A stretch of DNA of 64,000 bases from Hyphomicrobiales bacterium. Its GTDB lineage: Bacteria; Pseudomonadota; Alphaproteobacteria; Rhizobiales; Rhizobiaceae. The notes beneath the pieces were generated by a model. The model was given only the letters and a program-made list of their open reading frames with translations. It was not told the DNA's origin and ran no database searches. The DNA lies in contig UCKU01000022.1 in assembly GCA_900473185.1 (NCBI GenBank), positions 85,441-149,440 of the forward strand, read 5' to 3'. A program made the position numbers and the translations under genes. Below are positions 25,130 to 33,010 of the stretch, in pieces. The first letter of the stretch is position 1, and every line of letters starts with the position of its first letter.

Positions 25130-25720
25130 TCAGTGGGCAAAGTATCGGTAGGCGATATATAGCACGATCACGACCGCCGCGCCGATGCCGACGATCTGGC
25201 CGAGGCGCTTCTCGATGAAGTGGCGGATCGGCTCGCCGTAACGACGCAGCAGCCAGGCAAGGAACAGGAAGCGGGCACCGCGGGCGATGATCGCCGAAAC
25301 GATGAAGAGCGGCAGGCTAACATGGATGACGCCGGACAGGATCGTGACGATCTTGATCGGCGGCAGATGCGCGAGACCTGAGGTGACGAGCAGCAGCAGG
25401 ATCGTCTCGTAAGTGACGTAGGATTTCATCTGCTCGAATTGATCGAGCTTTCCATAGAATTCCAGAACCGGTCGTGCCACGGTTTCGTAGGCAAAATAGC
25501 CAAGCGCCCAGCCGGCGATGCCGCCCAGCACCGATGCGACAGTGGCGACGAGCGCGTAGCGATAGGAGCGTTCGGGCTTGGCAAGCGCCATCGGCAGAAA
25601 GAGCACGTCAGCGGGAACCAGAAAGACGGAGCTTTCGACGAAGGCGATGACGGCGAGCCAGACTTCGGCTGATTTCTTCGAGGCCAGAGACATGGTCCAG
25701 TCGTAAAGTCTGCGGAGCAT
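25130..25720 (-). CDS. VTT/DedA-like membrane protein (YqaA type)
   Basis: A 196-residue protein with a VTT (SNARE-associated) domain and about five membrane segments. The motifs AVIAFVESSVFLVPADVLFL and GLAHLPPIKIVTILSGV match the YqaA branch of the DedA superfamily, whose members act as lipid flippases in related systems. ATG 25720 follows GGGAA. dsbB starts 23 bases after its stop, so the two are cotranscribed. The substrate is not known. Confidence 0.85.
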   Translation of the reverse strand: MLRRLYDWTMSLASKKSAEVWLAVIAFVESSVFLVPADVLFLPMALAKPERSYRYALVATVASVLGGIAGWALGYFAYETVARPVLEFYGKLDQFEQMKSYVTYETILLLLVTSGLAHLPPIKIVTILSGVIHVSLPLFIVSAIIARGARFLFLAWLLRRYGEPIRHFIEKRLGQIVGIGAAVVIVLYIAYRYFAH

Positions 25721-25919
25721 CCGTTCCCTTTCTCTGTTGCGACGCACAAAGCATTAGGGGGCGATCATGACGCTGTAAATGCTCGGGCTGTGGCTTCCCG
25801 GCATTCGCGCTGAAAATTTTCGTGATCTGATGCAGGCATTCCCTCCCAAGATCTTGCGGGATGGCAAAAGCGCCAAACTACGTCAGGCTGGGTTGTCGTT
25901 CGACGAATCCGGGCATGTC

Positions 25920-26219
25920 ATGAAATTCAGGGTCATAGAGGGCGGGCTGAGTTCCGCAGGAGAGCGGGATAGGCAAGCGAGCGGTCGTGGGCCGGAGCGC
26001 GAGGATATCAGGCGCGAGGCGGCTCGTCGTTTGAGCGCCAGCGGCTATCACCGTTCCCGCATTATGGAAGCAGCCGGCGTGCCGATGCCGCCGGCGTTCC
26101 AATATTTCGCCATGCAGATCGGGTTCGCTGCAGATGCCATCTGCCGGCTCGATCCCATCCCGGCCGATTTTCGTTCTGATCTTTACTGGCCGAAGCTGGA
26201 TGAAACTGCGACGGCGTGA
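25920..26219 (+). CDS. Hypothetical protein, small, with central basic region
   Basis: About 99 residues (MKFRVIEGGLSSAGERDRQ at the start), containing a basic helical part DIRREAARRLSASGYHRSR and a C-terminal FQYFAMQIGFAADAICRL that looks like a hydrophobic helix. An upstream start at 25779 would add 47 residues that look less protein-like. No family is recognised with certainty; similar short proteins occur in rhizobia. The ribosome binding site is weak. Confidence 0.6.
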   Translation: MKFRVIEGGLSSAGERDRQASGRGPEREDIRREAARRLSASGYHRSRIMEAAGVPMPPAFQYFAMQIGFAADAICRLDPIPADFRSDLYWPKLDETATA

Positions 26220-26240
26220 TCGGGTTTGCGCTCCGACCGC

Positions 26241-27986
26241 TTACGACAGGTCCATGGATTTTTCCCACTGCTGGCGCATGACGTTCATTTCGGTGCGCTT
26301 CTGCGCCATTTCGCTGACGATGGCGCGAAGGTTCGGGTGGCGAGACATGAACATGTTGAAGTCACGCCGTTCCAGCACTTCGAACTGGCAGAAATCGACG
26401 GCGGTGACATCGGCCGTACGGCGTCCGCCGCTGAGCAGCGCCATTTCGCCGAAGAAGGCACCGGGCTCAAGCCGTACCGCGCCGCTTGCCAAGCGCACCT
26501 CCACTGCGCCGGAGGAGATGAAATACATGCTGTCGCCGCGGTCGCCGCGGCGGATGACGCGTTCGCCGGGCGAGGCGAGTTTGGGGTTGAACAGCAAGAG
26601 CAGTTCCTCAAGCGCATCCTCGCCAACTTCGGAGAAAAGCGGGAAGGTCTCGACCAGCTGCTGGATCCGCAGATGATGCTGGCGTGCGCGCTCCTCGCCG
26701 AGCGCCCTGATCTTTTCCAATTCCCGTGCCAGGGCGTCCTGGTTTTTCCGGCCGTAGCTTTCATGTAGGCGCGGCCATTTCACCCTGATCTTGCGGTTCA
26801 GCTTCTCGGCCACGAAGATGACGAGCGGGTTCAGCGTGATGGAAAGGATTGCGGCGGCAAGAATCAGATCCTGTCCTTCATGCGGCAGGAGCCCGAGCGA
26901 AACGCCAAGGCCGGCAAGGATGAAGGAGAATTCGCCGATCTGGGCAAGGCCGCCGGCGGCCGTCAGGCCCATGCCGATCGGATAGCGCAACAGGACGACA
27001 ATACCAAAAGAGATGATTGCCTTACCGACGATGATCAGTGCCAAAGCACTGATCACAGCCAGAGGATGCTGCACAATGATCGACGGATCGAAGAGCATGC
27101 CGACGGAAACGAAAAACAGCACCGAGAAGGCATTCTGCAGCGGCAGGGAATCGGCGGCGGCGCGATGGCTGAGATGAGATTCGCTCATGACCACGCCAGC
27201 GAAGAAGGCGCCGAGCGCAAAGGAAACGCCAAAGATTGCCGCCGAGCCGAAGGCGATGCCGAGCGCGATGGCGAGCACGGTGAGCGTGAAGAGTTCACGC
27301 GAGCCGGTGCGGGCAATCAGCGTCAAAAGCCAGGGCACGATGCGCGGCCCAAGGAAGATCGCCATGGCGGCAAAGGCTGCGACTTTCAGCAAGGTGAGTG
27401 CGATGGTGACCGAAAGCGGCAGGTCGAGACCATGCGAGCCGACGTCGCTCGCATGGCCGCCCAGAAGTTCGGCGAGGGCCGGCAGCAGCACGAGCGCCAG
27501 AACCATCGCGAGATCCTCGACGATCAACCAGCCGACGGCCACGCGCCCGCCGGCGGTATTGACGAGGTTGCGCTCTTCCAGCGCTTTCAGGAGCACGACG
27601 GTGCTGGCAACCGAAAGGCTGAGGCCGAAGACGATGCCGGCGCCGAGGCTCCAGCCCCAGAGTTCGCCGAGGCCGACGCCGAGCAGGGTGGCAAACAGGA
27701 TCTGGCCGATCGCGCCCGGCACGGCTATGCCGCGCACGGCCAAAAGATCGGATGCGGAGAAGTGCAGACCGACGCCGAACATCAGCAGGATCACGCCCAT
27801 TTCGGCGAGTTGGCTCGCAAGCTCCGTGTCGGCCACAAAGCCCGGTGTGAACGGTCCCATGAGAATGCCGGCGAAGAGATAGCCGACCAGTGGCGGCAGT
27901 CGCAGCCTGTCGGCGCAATAGCCAAGAACCGCCGCAAAGACGAAGCTTATGGCTACTGTCGCAATGAGTCCCGCTTCCTGATGCAT
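26241..27986 (-). CDS. CPA2 cation:proton antiporter with C-terminal cyclic-nucleotide-binding domain
   Basis: A 581-residue protein: about 13 membrane segments (residues 1-385) of the CPA2/KefB-type antiporter, with PLVGYLFAGILMGPFTPGF near the start and the conserved helix LGAFFAGVVMSES. A basic helical linker follows (410-450), then a CRP-like domain (about 450-560) with the phosphate-binding cassette FGEMALLSGGRRTADVTA. The cassette keeps Glu and Arg-Thr-Ala, so it should bind cAMP or cGMP. There is no TrkA-N domain. ATG 27986 has GAGAGGG upstream. Probably exports K+ or Na+ in exchange for protons under nucleotide control. Confidence 0.88.
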   Translation of the reverse strand: MHQEAGLIATVAISFVFAAVLGYCADRLRLPPLVGYLFAGILMGPFTPGFVADTELASQLAEMGVILLMFGVGLHFSASDLLAVRGIAVPGAIGQILFATLLGVGLGELWGWSLGAGIVFGLSLSVASTVVLLKALEERNLVNTAGGRVAVGWLIVEDLAMVLALVLLPALAELLGGHASDVGSHGLDLPLSVTIALTLLKVAAFAAMAIFLGPRIVPWLLTLIARTGSRELFTLTVLAIALGIAFGSAAIFGVSFALGAFFAGVVMSESHLSHRAAADSLPLQNAFSVLFFVSVGMLFDPSIIVQHPLAVISALALIIVGKAIISFGIVVLLRYPIGMGLTAAGGLAQIGEFSFILAGLGVSLGLLPHEGQDLILAAAILSITLNPLVIFVAEKLNRKIRVKWPRLHESYGRKNQDALARELEKIRALGEERARQHHLRIQQLVETFPLFSEVGEDALEELLLLFNPKLASPGERVIRRGDRGDSMYFISSGAVEVRLASGAVRLEPGAFFGEMALLSGGRRTADVTAVDFCQFEVLERRDFNMFMSRHPNLRAIVSEMAQKRTEMNVMRQQWEKSMDLS

Positions 27987-28089
27987 CAGCCCTCTCAAAA
28001 TGCCTGCGGCCGGCACTTTAGGATGAAGCGCCGGCAAAGTTAAAGAGTTGATTTGGATGGATTAGGCTTAAATGGCCGGCTTTTTGAGC

Positions 28090-28114
28090 GGAACTACTAA
28101 GCTCCCGTGTCGTT
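28090..28114 (+). promoter_or_regulatory. Candidate general-stress ECF sigma (RpoE2/EcfG) promoter
   Basis: GGAAC (28090-28094), 16 bases, CGTT (28111-28114): a full match to the GGAAC-N16/17-CGTT promoter of the alphaproteobacterial general stress sigma factor. The downstream gene starts 30 bases after the -10. Confidence 0.65.
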
Positions 28115-28143
28115 GCCTATACATCACGACAAGGAGAAGAGAT

Positions 28144-28440
28144 ATGCGAAAGATCATCATCAACTGTGCAATCGCTGTCCTTGCCCTGGGCTCGGCCGCA
28201 GCGCCTGCAATGGCAGACAGCGTGACGGTCATGCGCGAGCGTGCCTATGACGGTTATGACCATTATGACCGTGACCGGGCTCGGCCCGGCGTTACCATCA
28301 GTGATCGCGGCATTACGTTCGGCGCGGTGCGCGAACGGGATCGCTGGCGCGATCGGGACCGTGACCGTTGCGTCACGCGCAGCGTGACCCGTCAGACCGA
28401 TGAAGGCACTGTCACAAAAACGGTCAGACGGTGTGATTGA
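28144..28440 (+). CDS. Secreted Arg/Asp-rich small protein
   Basis: A 98-residue protein with a clear Sec signal peptide (IIINCAIAVLALGSAAAPAMA, cleavage after AMA near residue 24). The mature part is rich in Tyr, Arg and Asp with RERDRWRDRDRDRC, and two cysteines (CVTRS and RRC) that may pair in the periplasm. ATG 28144 has AAGGAG seven bases upstream. The RpoE2-like promoter suggests stress induction. No known family is recognised. Confidence 0.75.
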   Translation: MRKIIINCAIAVLALGSAAAPAMADSVTVMRERAYDGYDHYDRDRARPGVTISDRGITFGAVRERDRWRDRDRDRCVTRSVTRQTDEGTVTKTVRRCD

Positions 28441-28558
28441 ACAGCAGGCTGAGGGGCGGCATCCCACTCCGCCGGAACTTCGGCATCGTCCGCCAACGCT
28501 CATGCCCTCGCCCTCTGGGGCGTGGGCGAAGTTTAAAATCCATTTATTCAGAGATATT

Positions 28559-28643
28559 TGGTGCCCCATGCCGGGGTCGAACCAGCACTTCTTTCGAAAC
28601 TCGATTTTGAGTCGAGCGCGTCTACCAATTCCGCCAATGGGGC
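28559..28643 (-). tRNA. tRNA-Leu (anticodon CAA)
   Basis: Reads on the minus strand from GCCCCAT to ATGGGGC plus ACCA. The acceptor arm pairs over 7 bp, the anticodon stem is CTCGA/TCGAG with loop CTCAAAA (anticodon CAA), the T-arm has GGTTCGACCCC and there is a long variable arm as expected of tRNA-Leu. The CCA end is encoded. Length 85 bases. Confidence 0.95.
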
Positions 28644-28728
28644 AGCGAAATACGAGGCGGCTGTCTAACATGCGTTCGCCCGCGCGTGCAAGACGGCGGG
28701 CGAAGTTTTGGCGTTTAGAAATCGAGGT

Positions 28729-30024
28729 TTAGTGGGCAACTGCCTCACTCGGGGCGGTCAGGCTGGATTTCTTCAGCGTAATCGCCAGGACCGAGGCCAG
28801 CAGGCAGAAGGCGCCGGCAATGAAGAAGGCCGGCAGGTAGCTTTCCAGCGCCGTGCGCGACAGGCCTGCGCCGTAAGCCGCGGTAGCAGCACCAAGCTGG
28901 TGCCCGGCGAAGACCCAGCCGAAGACGAGGCCGGCTTTTTCACGGCCGAAGCGGTCGGCGGCGATCTTGACGGTCGGTGGTACGGTGGCGATCCAGTCCA
29001 AGCCGTAGAAGACGGCGAAGATGGACAGGCCGTAGAAGCTGAAATCGCTGAAAGGCAGGAAGAGCAGCGAGAGTCCGCGCAGGCCATAATACCAGAAGAG
29101 CAGCCAGCGATTGTCGAAGCGGTCGGAAAGCCAGCCGGAGCCGATGGTACCGAAGAAATCGAAGATGCCCATGACGGCTAGAACGCTGGCGGCTGCGACC
29201 GGCATGATGCCGAAATCGCCGCAGAGTGTGACGAAATGCGTCTGGATAAGGCCGTTGGTGCTCAGCCCGCAGATGAAGAAGGTGGCAAACAGGATCCAAA
29301 AGGTCGAGGTCGTTGAAATGTCCCTGAGAACCGTCATCGGCGTTGCAAGCGCTGCGCCGAGGGTGCCGCGGGCCGGGGCCGGCGTCACTTGGGTTTCGCC
29401 GACCGAGGGCAGGTTTACGTCCGAGGGGCGGTCACGCATAAAGAGCAGCACGAGAAGAGCCGCGACCATGATCATGGCGCAGACGAAGAAGACCGTGGCG
29501 CGCCAGCCGTAGCGTTCGGTCAGTTCGGCCATCAGCGGCAGGAAAACGAGCTGGCCGGTTGCCGAGCTTGCCGAGAGCATGCCGACGACAAGGCCGCGAT
29601 GCTTGACGAACCAGCGCGTGGAAATCGTGGCCGCCAGCACCATAGCCGTCAGGCCCGTGCCGAAGCCGACGACGATGCCCCAGAGCGCCAGCAGATGCCA
29701 AAGCTTGGTCATAAACAGCGAGCCGACGAAGCCCGCGCCGATGAGGGCGAGTGCGAAGACGATGACCTTGCGGACGCCGAAATAGTTCATGAAGGCTGCC
29801 GCAAACGGACCCATCAGGCCGAAGAGGATCAGGCGGATGGCGAGGGCGGAGGAGATTTGCGAGGTTTCCCAGCCGAATTCGTCCTGCAGCGGCTTGATGA
29901 GGACACCCGGCGCGCCCATCGCGCCGGCGGTTACCAGCATGGTCAGGAAGGTGGCGGCGACGACAACCCATCCATAGTGAATGTTTCGCCGGGCAAGGGA
30001 TGATGCAAGGACTGCAGAGACCAT
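28729..30024 (-). CDS. MFS transporter
   Basis: A 431-residue major facilitator with 12 predicted membrane segments. It is of the oxalate-formate/monocarboxylate type (HYGWVVVAATFLTMLV at the start, signature loop GVRKV after helix 2, NRWLLFWYYGLRG in the second half). ATG 30024 is chosen; a TTG two codons upstream is unlikely. It is divergent from a TetR gene across a 126-base region with two palindromes, so the TetR protein probably represses it. Substrate unknown; a small organic acid or a drug is possible. Confidence 0.88.
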   Translation of the reverse strand: MVSAVLASSLARRNIHYGWVVVAATFLTMLVTAGAMGAPGVLIKPLQDEFGWETSQISSALAIRLILFGLMGPFAAAFMNYFGVRKVIVFALALIGAGFVGSLFMTKLWHLLALWGIVVGFGTGLTAMVLAATISTRWFVKHRGLVVGMLSASSATGQLVFLPLMAELTERYGWRATVFFVCAMIMVAALLVLLFMRDRPSDVNLPSVGETQVTPAPARGTLGAALATPMTVLRDISTTSTFWILFATFFICGLSTNGLIQTHFVTLCGDFGIMPVAAASVLAVMGIFDFFGTIGSGWLSDRFDNRWLLFWYYGLRGLSLLFLPFSDFSFYGLSIFAVFYGLDWIATVPPTVKIAADRFGREKAGLVFGWVFAGHQLGAATAAYGAGLSRTALESYLPAFFIAGAFCLLASVLAITLKKSSLTAPSEAVAH

Positions 30025-30072
30025 GGGCAAATTCCGTTTATGACGTGAGGACCATATACAAGACCGCTTTAC

Positions 30073-30120
30073 ATGACGGTCATCATATTTGTTGCGTATT
30101 GATGATGGACATCATATAAA
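30073..30120. promoter_or_regulatory. Paired operators and TetR-gene promoter in the MFS/TetR intergenic region
   Basis: Two palindromes are seen: ATGACGGTCAT (30073-30083), which continues to CAT, and ATGATGGACATCAT (30102-30115), perfect arms ATGATG/CATCAT. For the TetR gene, TTGCGT (30092-30097) and TATAAA (30115-30120) are 17 bases apart, with the second palindrome between and overlapping the -10. On the minus strand a TTGACA (30122-30127) offers a -35 box for the transporter. The layout fits autorepression and transporter control by the TetR protein. Confidence 0.6.
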
Positions 30121-30150
30121 TTGTCAAGCGACCATTTCCGGAGACGAAAA

Positions 30151-30723
30151 ATGCGGGTCAGCCGCGAGAAATTTGCAGAAAACCGCGAGAAGATCCTGAC
30201 GGTGGCCAGCGTGCTCTTCCGCGAGAACGGGTTCGACGGCGTCGGCGTCGCCGACATCATGAAGGCCGCGGGTCTTACGCATGGCGGGTTCTACGGCCAT
30301 TTCGAATCGAAGGACGACCTTGCGCTGGAGGTCAGCCGCAAGCTGATCGAGCGCGTGGAAGAACGCTGGCGTGAGCTGATTTCCGGCGAGCCAGACCGGC
30401 CGCTTCAAGCGCTGCTCGATCATTACATCCATTGGCGCACGGTCGACGATCCCGGCGGAAGCTGCGTATTCGCCTCCTTGATCCAGGAAGTCAGCCGCAG
30501 CGAAGGTGCAGTTCGTGCGACCTTCAGCGAGGGGCTGTCCACGCTGGTCGATGTACTAAAGGAGGTGGTGTCGGGTGCGACGGAGGAAGAGCGCCGCGCC
30601 AATGCGACGACGACGCTTTCATCGATGATGGGCGCCGTCATTCTTGCCCGCGCGGTCGAGGATCGGGCGCTTGCCGAGCAGTTCCTGGTCACGATGCGCC
30701 TCAAGCTCGACCCGGCGCAGTAA
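30151..30723 (+). CDS. TetR family transcriptional regulator
   Basis: A 190-residue regulator. The N-terminal HTH has REKILTVASVLFRENGFDGVGVADIMKAAGLTHGGFYGHFES, written here only in part as ASVLFRENGFDGV and LTHGGFYGHF (residues about 12-55), followed by an all-helical ligand domain. ATG 30151 has GGAG seven bases upstream; the frame extends to a TTG at 30121 that overlaps the promoter and is rejected. It faces the MFS gene and probably senses its substrate. Ligand unknown. Confidence 0.9.
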   Translation: MRVSREKFAENREKILTVASVLFRENGFDGVGVADIMKAAGLTHGGFYGHFESKDDLALEVSRKLIERVEERWRELISGEPDRPLQALLDHYIHWRTVDDPGGSCVFASLIQEVSRSEGAVRATFSEGLSTLVDVLKEVVSGATEEERRANATTTLSSMMGAVILARAVEDRALAEQFLVTMRLKLDPAQ

Positions 30724-30738
30724 TCCCAAAGCATTCAC

Positions 30739-30782
30739 GCAATTCCGGACGCAAAACCGCTGCGCGCTTTTACTGGGATTGC
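30739..30782. repeat. Short palindromic intergenic repeat, family A (copy 2)
   Basis: Same design as at 3756-3799: AATTCC (30741-30746) with inner GGACGCAAAACCGC and CGCTTTTACT, ending GGGATT (30775-30780). Lies between the convergent TetR and methyltransferase genes, next to the methyltransferase stop. Confidence 0.7.
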
Positions 30783-31577
30783 TTAGTCGCGGAAGGCGAT
30801 CATCGCGTGGCTTTCGACGATTTCGGTGAAGGTGCCGTCCGGCGACAGAGCGGCGAGCTCGCTGCGGAAGGCTGCCTCGAATTCCTCTGTCTTGTCGCCT
30901 AGCGCCTGTGGAGAGGTAACGGACATGGAAAAGGCGCGGCCGATGATATCCTCCGTTCCGATTACCCGTTCGTTGACGATGCCGATGCGTTCGAGGCTGC
31001 GGAAGGGGGAGCGCAGCAGAATTGCCTCATGCGGCCCGAATTCCTGCGCGCGGCGTAGTTTGCGCTCGGCGCTTTTTTCCGGCGAATAGGTCTCCGACAG
31101 TTGACGCAGCACGTCACGCCAATCCGGTGTCGCTGCGATATGTCTGTCGGAGAAGAGGACGACGGCTCCGCCCGGATCGATGAGCTTGTCTAGGATAGCA
31201 AGCGTCGTCGGGCGGTCCATCCAATGGAAGGAGCGGCCCAGGACAGCAAGCTTCAGCGGCGCCAGATCCGGGTTGAGATCGTAAGAGGAGCCCTGGATGA
31301 GCCTTATCCTCACGGCGGCTTCGGCTGCATTTTCGCGCGCGGCATCCAGCATTTCCGGCTCGGGATCGACCCCGATCACATCAGCACCGGCGAGGCGTGC
31401 GAAGGCGACGCCGAGCGGTCCTGGTCCGCAGCCGAGATCGAGCACACGATCGCCCGATTTCAGGCCGGTGCGTTCGGTGACGCGTTCGATCAGCCTGTCC
31501 GGATAGGGGACACGGAAGCGGTTGTAGTAGACGGCAGTGGTGCGAAAGCGGCGGGCTTCGAAAGGAACGATAATCAT
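30783..31577 (-). CDS. Class I SAM-dependent methyltransferase
   Basis: A 264-residue protein with a methyltransferase motif I VLDLGCGPGPLG (residues 45-56) and the acidic VIGVDPEPEML. LAVLGRSFHWMDR is a post-I type motif of the Methyltransf_11/25 group. ATG 31577 has GAGGA eight bases upstream. The substrate is unknown; the fold fits small-molecule or ubiquinone-like substrates. It is convergent with the TetR gene. Confidence 0.85.
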   Translation of the reverse strand: MIIVPFEARRFRTTAVYYNRFRVPYPDRLIERVTERTGLKSGDRVLDLGCGPGPLGVAFARLAGADVIGVDPEPEMLDAARENAAEAAVRIRLIQGSSYDLNPDLAPLKLAVLGRSFHWMDRPTTLAILDKLIDPGGAVVLFSDRHIAATPDWRDVLRQLSETYSPEKSAERKLRRAQEFGPHEAILLRSPFRSLERIGIVNERVIGTEDIIGRAFSMSVTSPQALGDKTEEFEAAFRSELAALSPDGTFTEIVESHAMIAFRD

Positions 31578-31760
31578 CCGGACGATCCTCTGTTTGTCGC
31601 AAACCGCTAAGGCTCAACTGTGACCGGCTCGTGATGGTTTCTTGGATCGCGCACGCCCGGCCCCGAAAGAGGTGACACCCAGCGCCAGAGCGGCATGATC
31701 TGCTTCAATAGGTCGCGGCCGAACTCACACAGCAGGCACCCGTCTGGAAGTCCTGATATC

Positions 31761-31802
31761 GGGAAAGGAATGAGCCTCCCTCGACATCGGCGGAGGGAGG
31801 CT
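31761..31802 (-). terminator. Probable terminator of the aldo/keto reductase gene
   Basis: Perfect 10-bp stem AGCCTCCCTC (31773-31782) / GAGGGAGGCT (31793-31802), 10-base loop, 11 bases after the stop. The following minus-strand sequence CATTCCTTTCCC is only modestly T-rich. Confidence 0.5.
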
Positions 31803-31812
31803 GTCACGTCAC

Positions 31813-32793
31813 TTATTTGAAGCCGGCGACGTTGTGCGGGATGTAGGGTGCTTCGAGTGCGGCGATATCATCGGCGCTGAGTTTCACGGTCAGCGCGCCG
31901 ACGGCGTCCGTCAGGTGTTGCGCCTTGGAAGCGCCGATGATCGGGGCGGTTACGGCGCTCTTCTGCAGGATCCAGGCGGTGGCGACCTGCGCACGGGAAA
32001 CGCCATGGGCCTTGGCGATTTCGGCGACCTTCTCGACGATCTTGCGATCGGCATCTTCGGCCTGCTTATAGAGCGTCTTGCCGAATTCATCGGTTTCGCT
32101 GCGGTTGGTCTTCTCATCCCAGTCACGGGTCAGGCGGCCGCGGGCAAGCGGGCTCCAGGGAATGACGGCGATCTTCTGGTCCTCGCAGAAAGGCAGCATT
32201 TCGCGCTCTTCCTCGCGGTAGAGCAGGTTTACGTGGTCCTGCATGCTGACGAATTCCGTCCAGCCATTGAGGCGCGAGGTGTAGAGCGCCTTGGCGAACT
32301 GCCAGGAATACATGGAGGAAGCGCCGATATAACGCGCCTTTCCGGCTTTCACGACATCATGGAGGGCTTCCAGCGTTTCCTCGATCGGTGTCGTGTAGTC
32401 CCAGCGGTGGATCTGGTAGAGGTCGACGTAATCAGTGCCGAGGCGGCGCAGGCTGTTGTCTATTTCGTCGAAGATCGCCTTGCGCGACAGGCCGGCGCCA
32501 TTCGGCCCGGGCCGCATGCGGTTGAAGACCTTGGTCGCGAGCACGATATCCTCGCGCTTGGCGAAATCCTTGATGGCGCGGCCGACGATCTCCTCGGAGG
32601 AGCCATTGGAATAGGTGTTGGCCGTGTCGAGGAAATTGATGCCGAGATCGATCGCCTGTTTGAGGAGCGCGCGGCTTTCCTCTTCCGGTAGGCTCCAGGC
32701 GTGGTTTCCGCGGTTGGGATCGCCATAGGTCATGCAGCCGAGGCAGATCTTCGAGACTTCGAGACCGGTCTTCCCGAGTTTTACATATTCCAT
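31813..32793 (-). CDS. Aldo/keto reductase
   Basis: NADPH-dependent oxidoreductase of 326 residues. The catalytic tetrad is visible: Asp in NFLDTANTYSNG (with the Tyr), Lys in VLATKVFNRM and His in LYQIHRWD. It begins VKLGKTGLEVSKICLGCMTYG. Similar to bacterial AKR11/AKR14 proteins (YajO/YghZ-like). ATG 32793, with GGAG upstream. The 217-base gap to the divergent acyl-CoA synthetase gene holds no clear site. Substrate unknown. Confidence 0.92.
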   Translation of the reverse strand: MEYVKLGKTGLEVSKICLGCMTYGDPNRGNHAWSLPEEESRALLKQAIDLGINFLDTANTYSNGSSEEIVGRAIKDFAKREDIVLATKVFNRMRPGPNGAGLSRKAIFDEIDNSLRRLGTDYVDLYQIHRWDYTTPIEETLEALHDVVKAGKARYIGASSMYSWQFAKALYTSRLNGWTEFVSMQDHVNLLYREEEREMLPFCEDQKIAVIPWSPLARGRLTRDWDEKTNRSETDEFGKTLYKQAEDADRKIVEKVAEIAKAHGVSRAQVATAWILQKSAVTAPIIGASKAQHLTDAVGALTVKLSADDIAALEAPYIPHNVAGFK

Positions 32794-33010
32794 GAAAGTG
32801 CTCCGCGATGAATTTCAGCGACTCCCCAGGCGCATGCACATGATGTAGCGCAGAAATCGCGGAAGTCTCAGCGAGCCTAGCGGAGAATGTGTTTTGCAGT
32901 TAGCGCAATAATACCTGATGAGCGGGCGGAATGTCGTCTTATCCTTGCGGGTTACACCGCTTGCGCATTCGGTCGGTGAGGTGTTAGCTGGTGCAGCATT
33001 TTACCGGATC

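Noticed and set aside
26880..28043. A 387-residue frame antisense to the antiporter gene
   Set aside because: Shadow composition rich in Gln, Asp and His; the opposite strand codes for a clear membrane protein.
31607..31807. A 66-residue minus-strand frame after the aldo/keto reductase
   Set aside because: GTG start with no ribosome binding site, and its first codons form the terminator stem.
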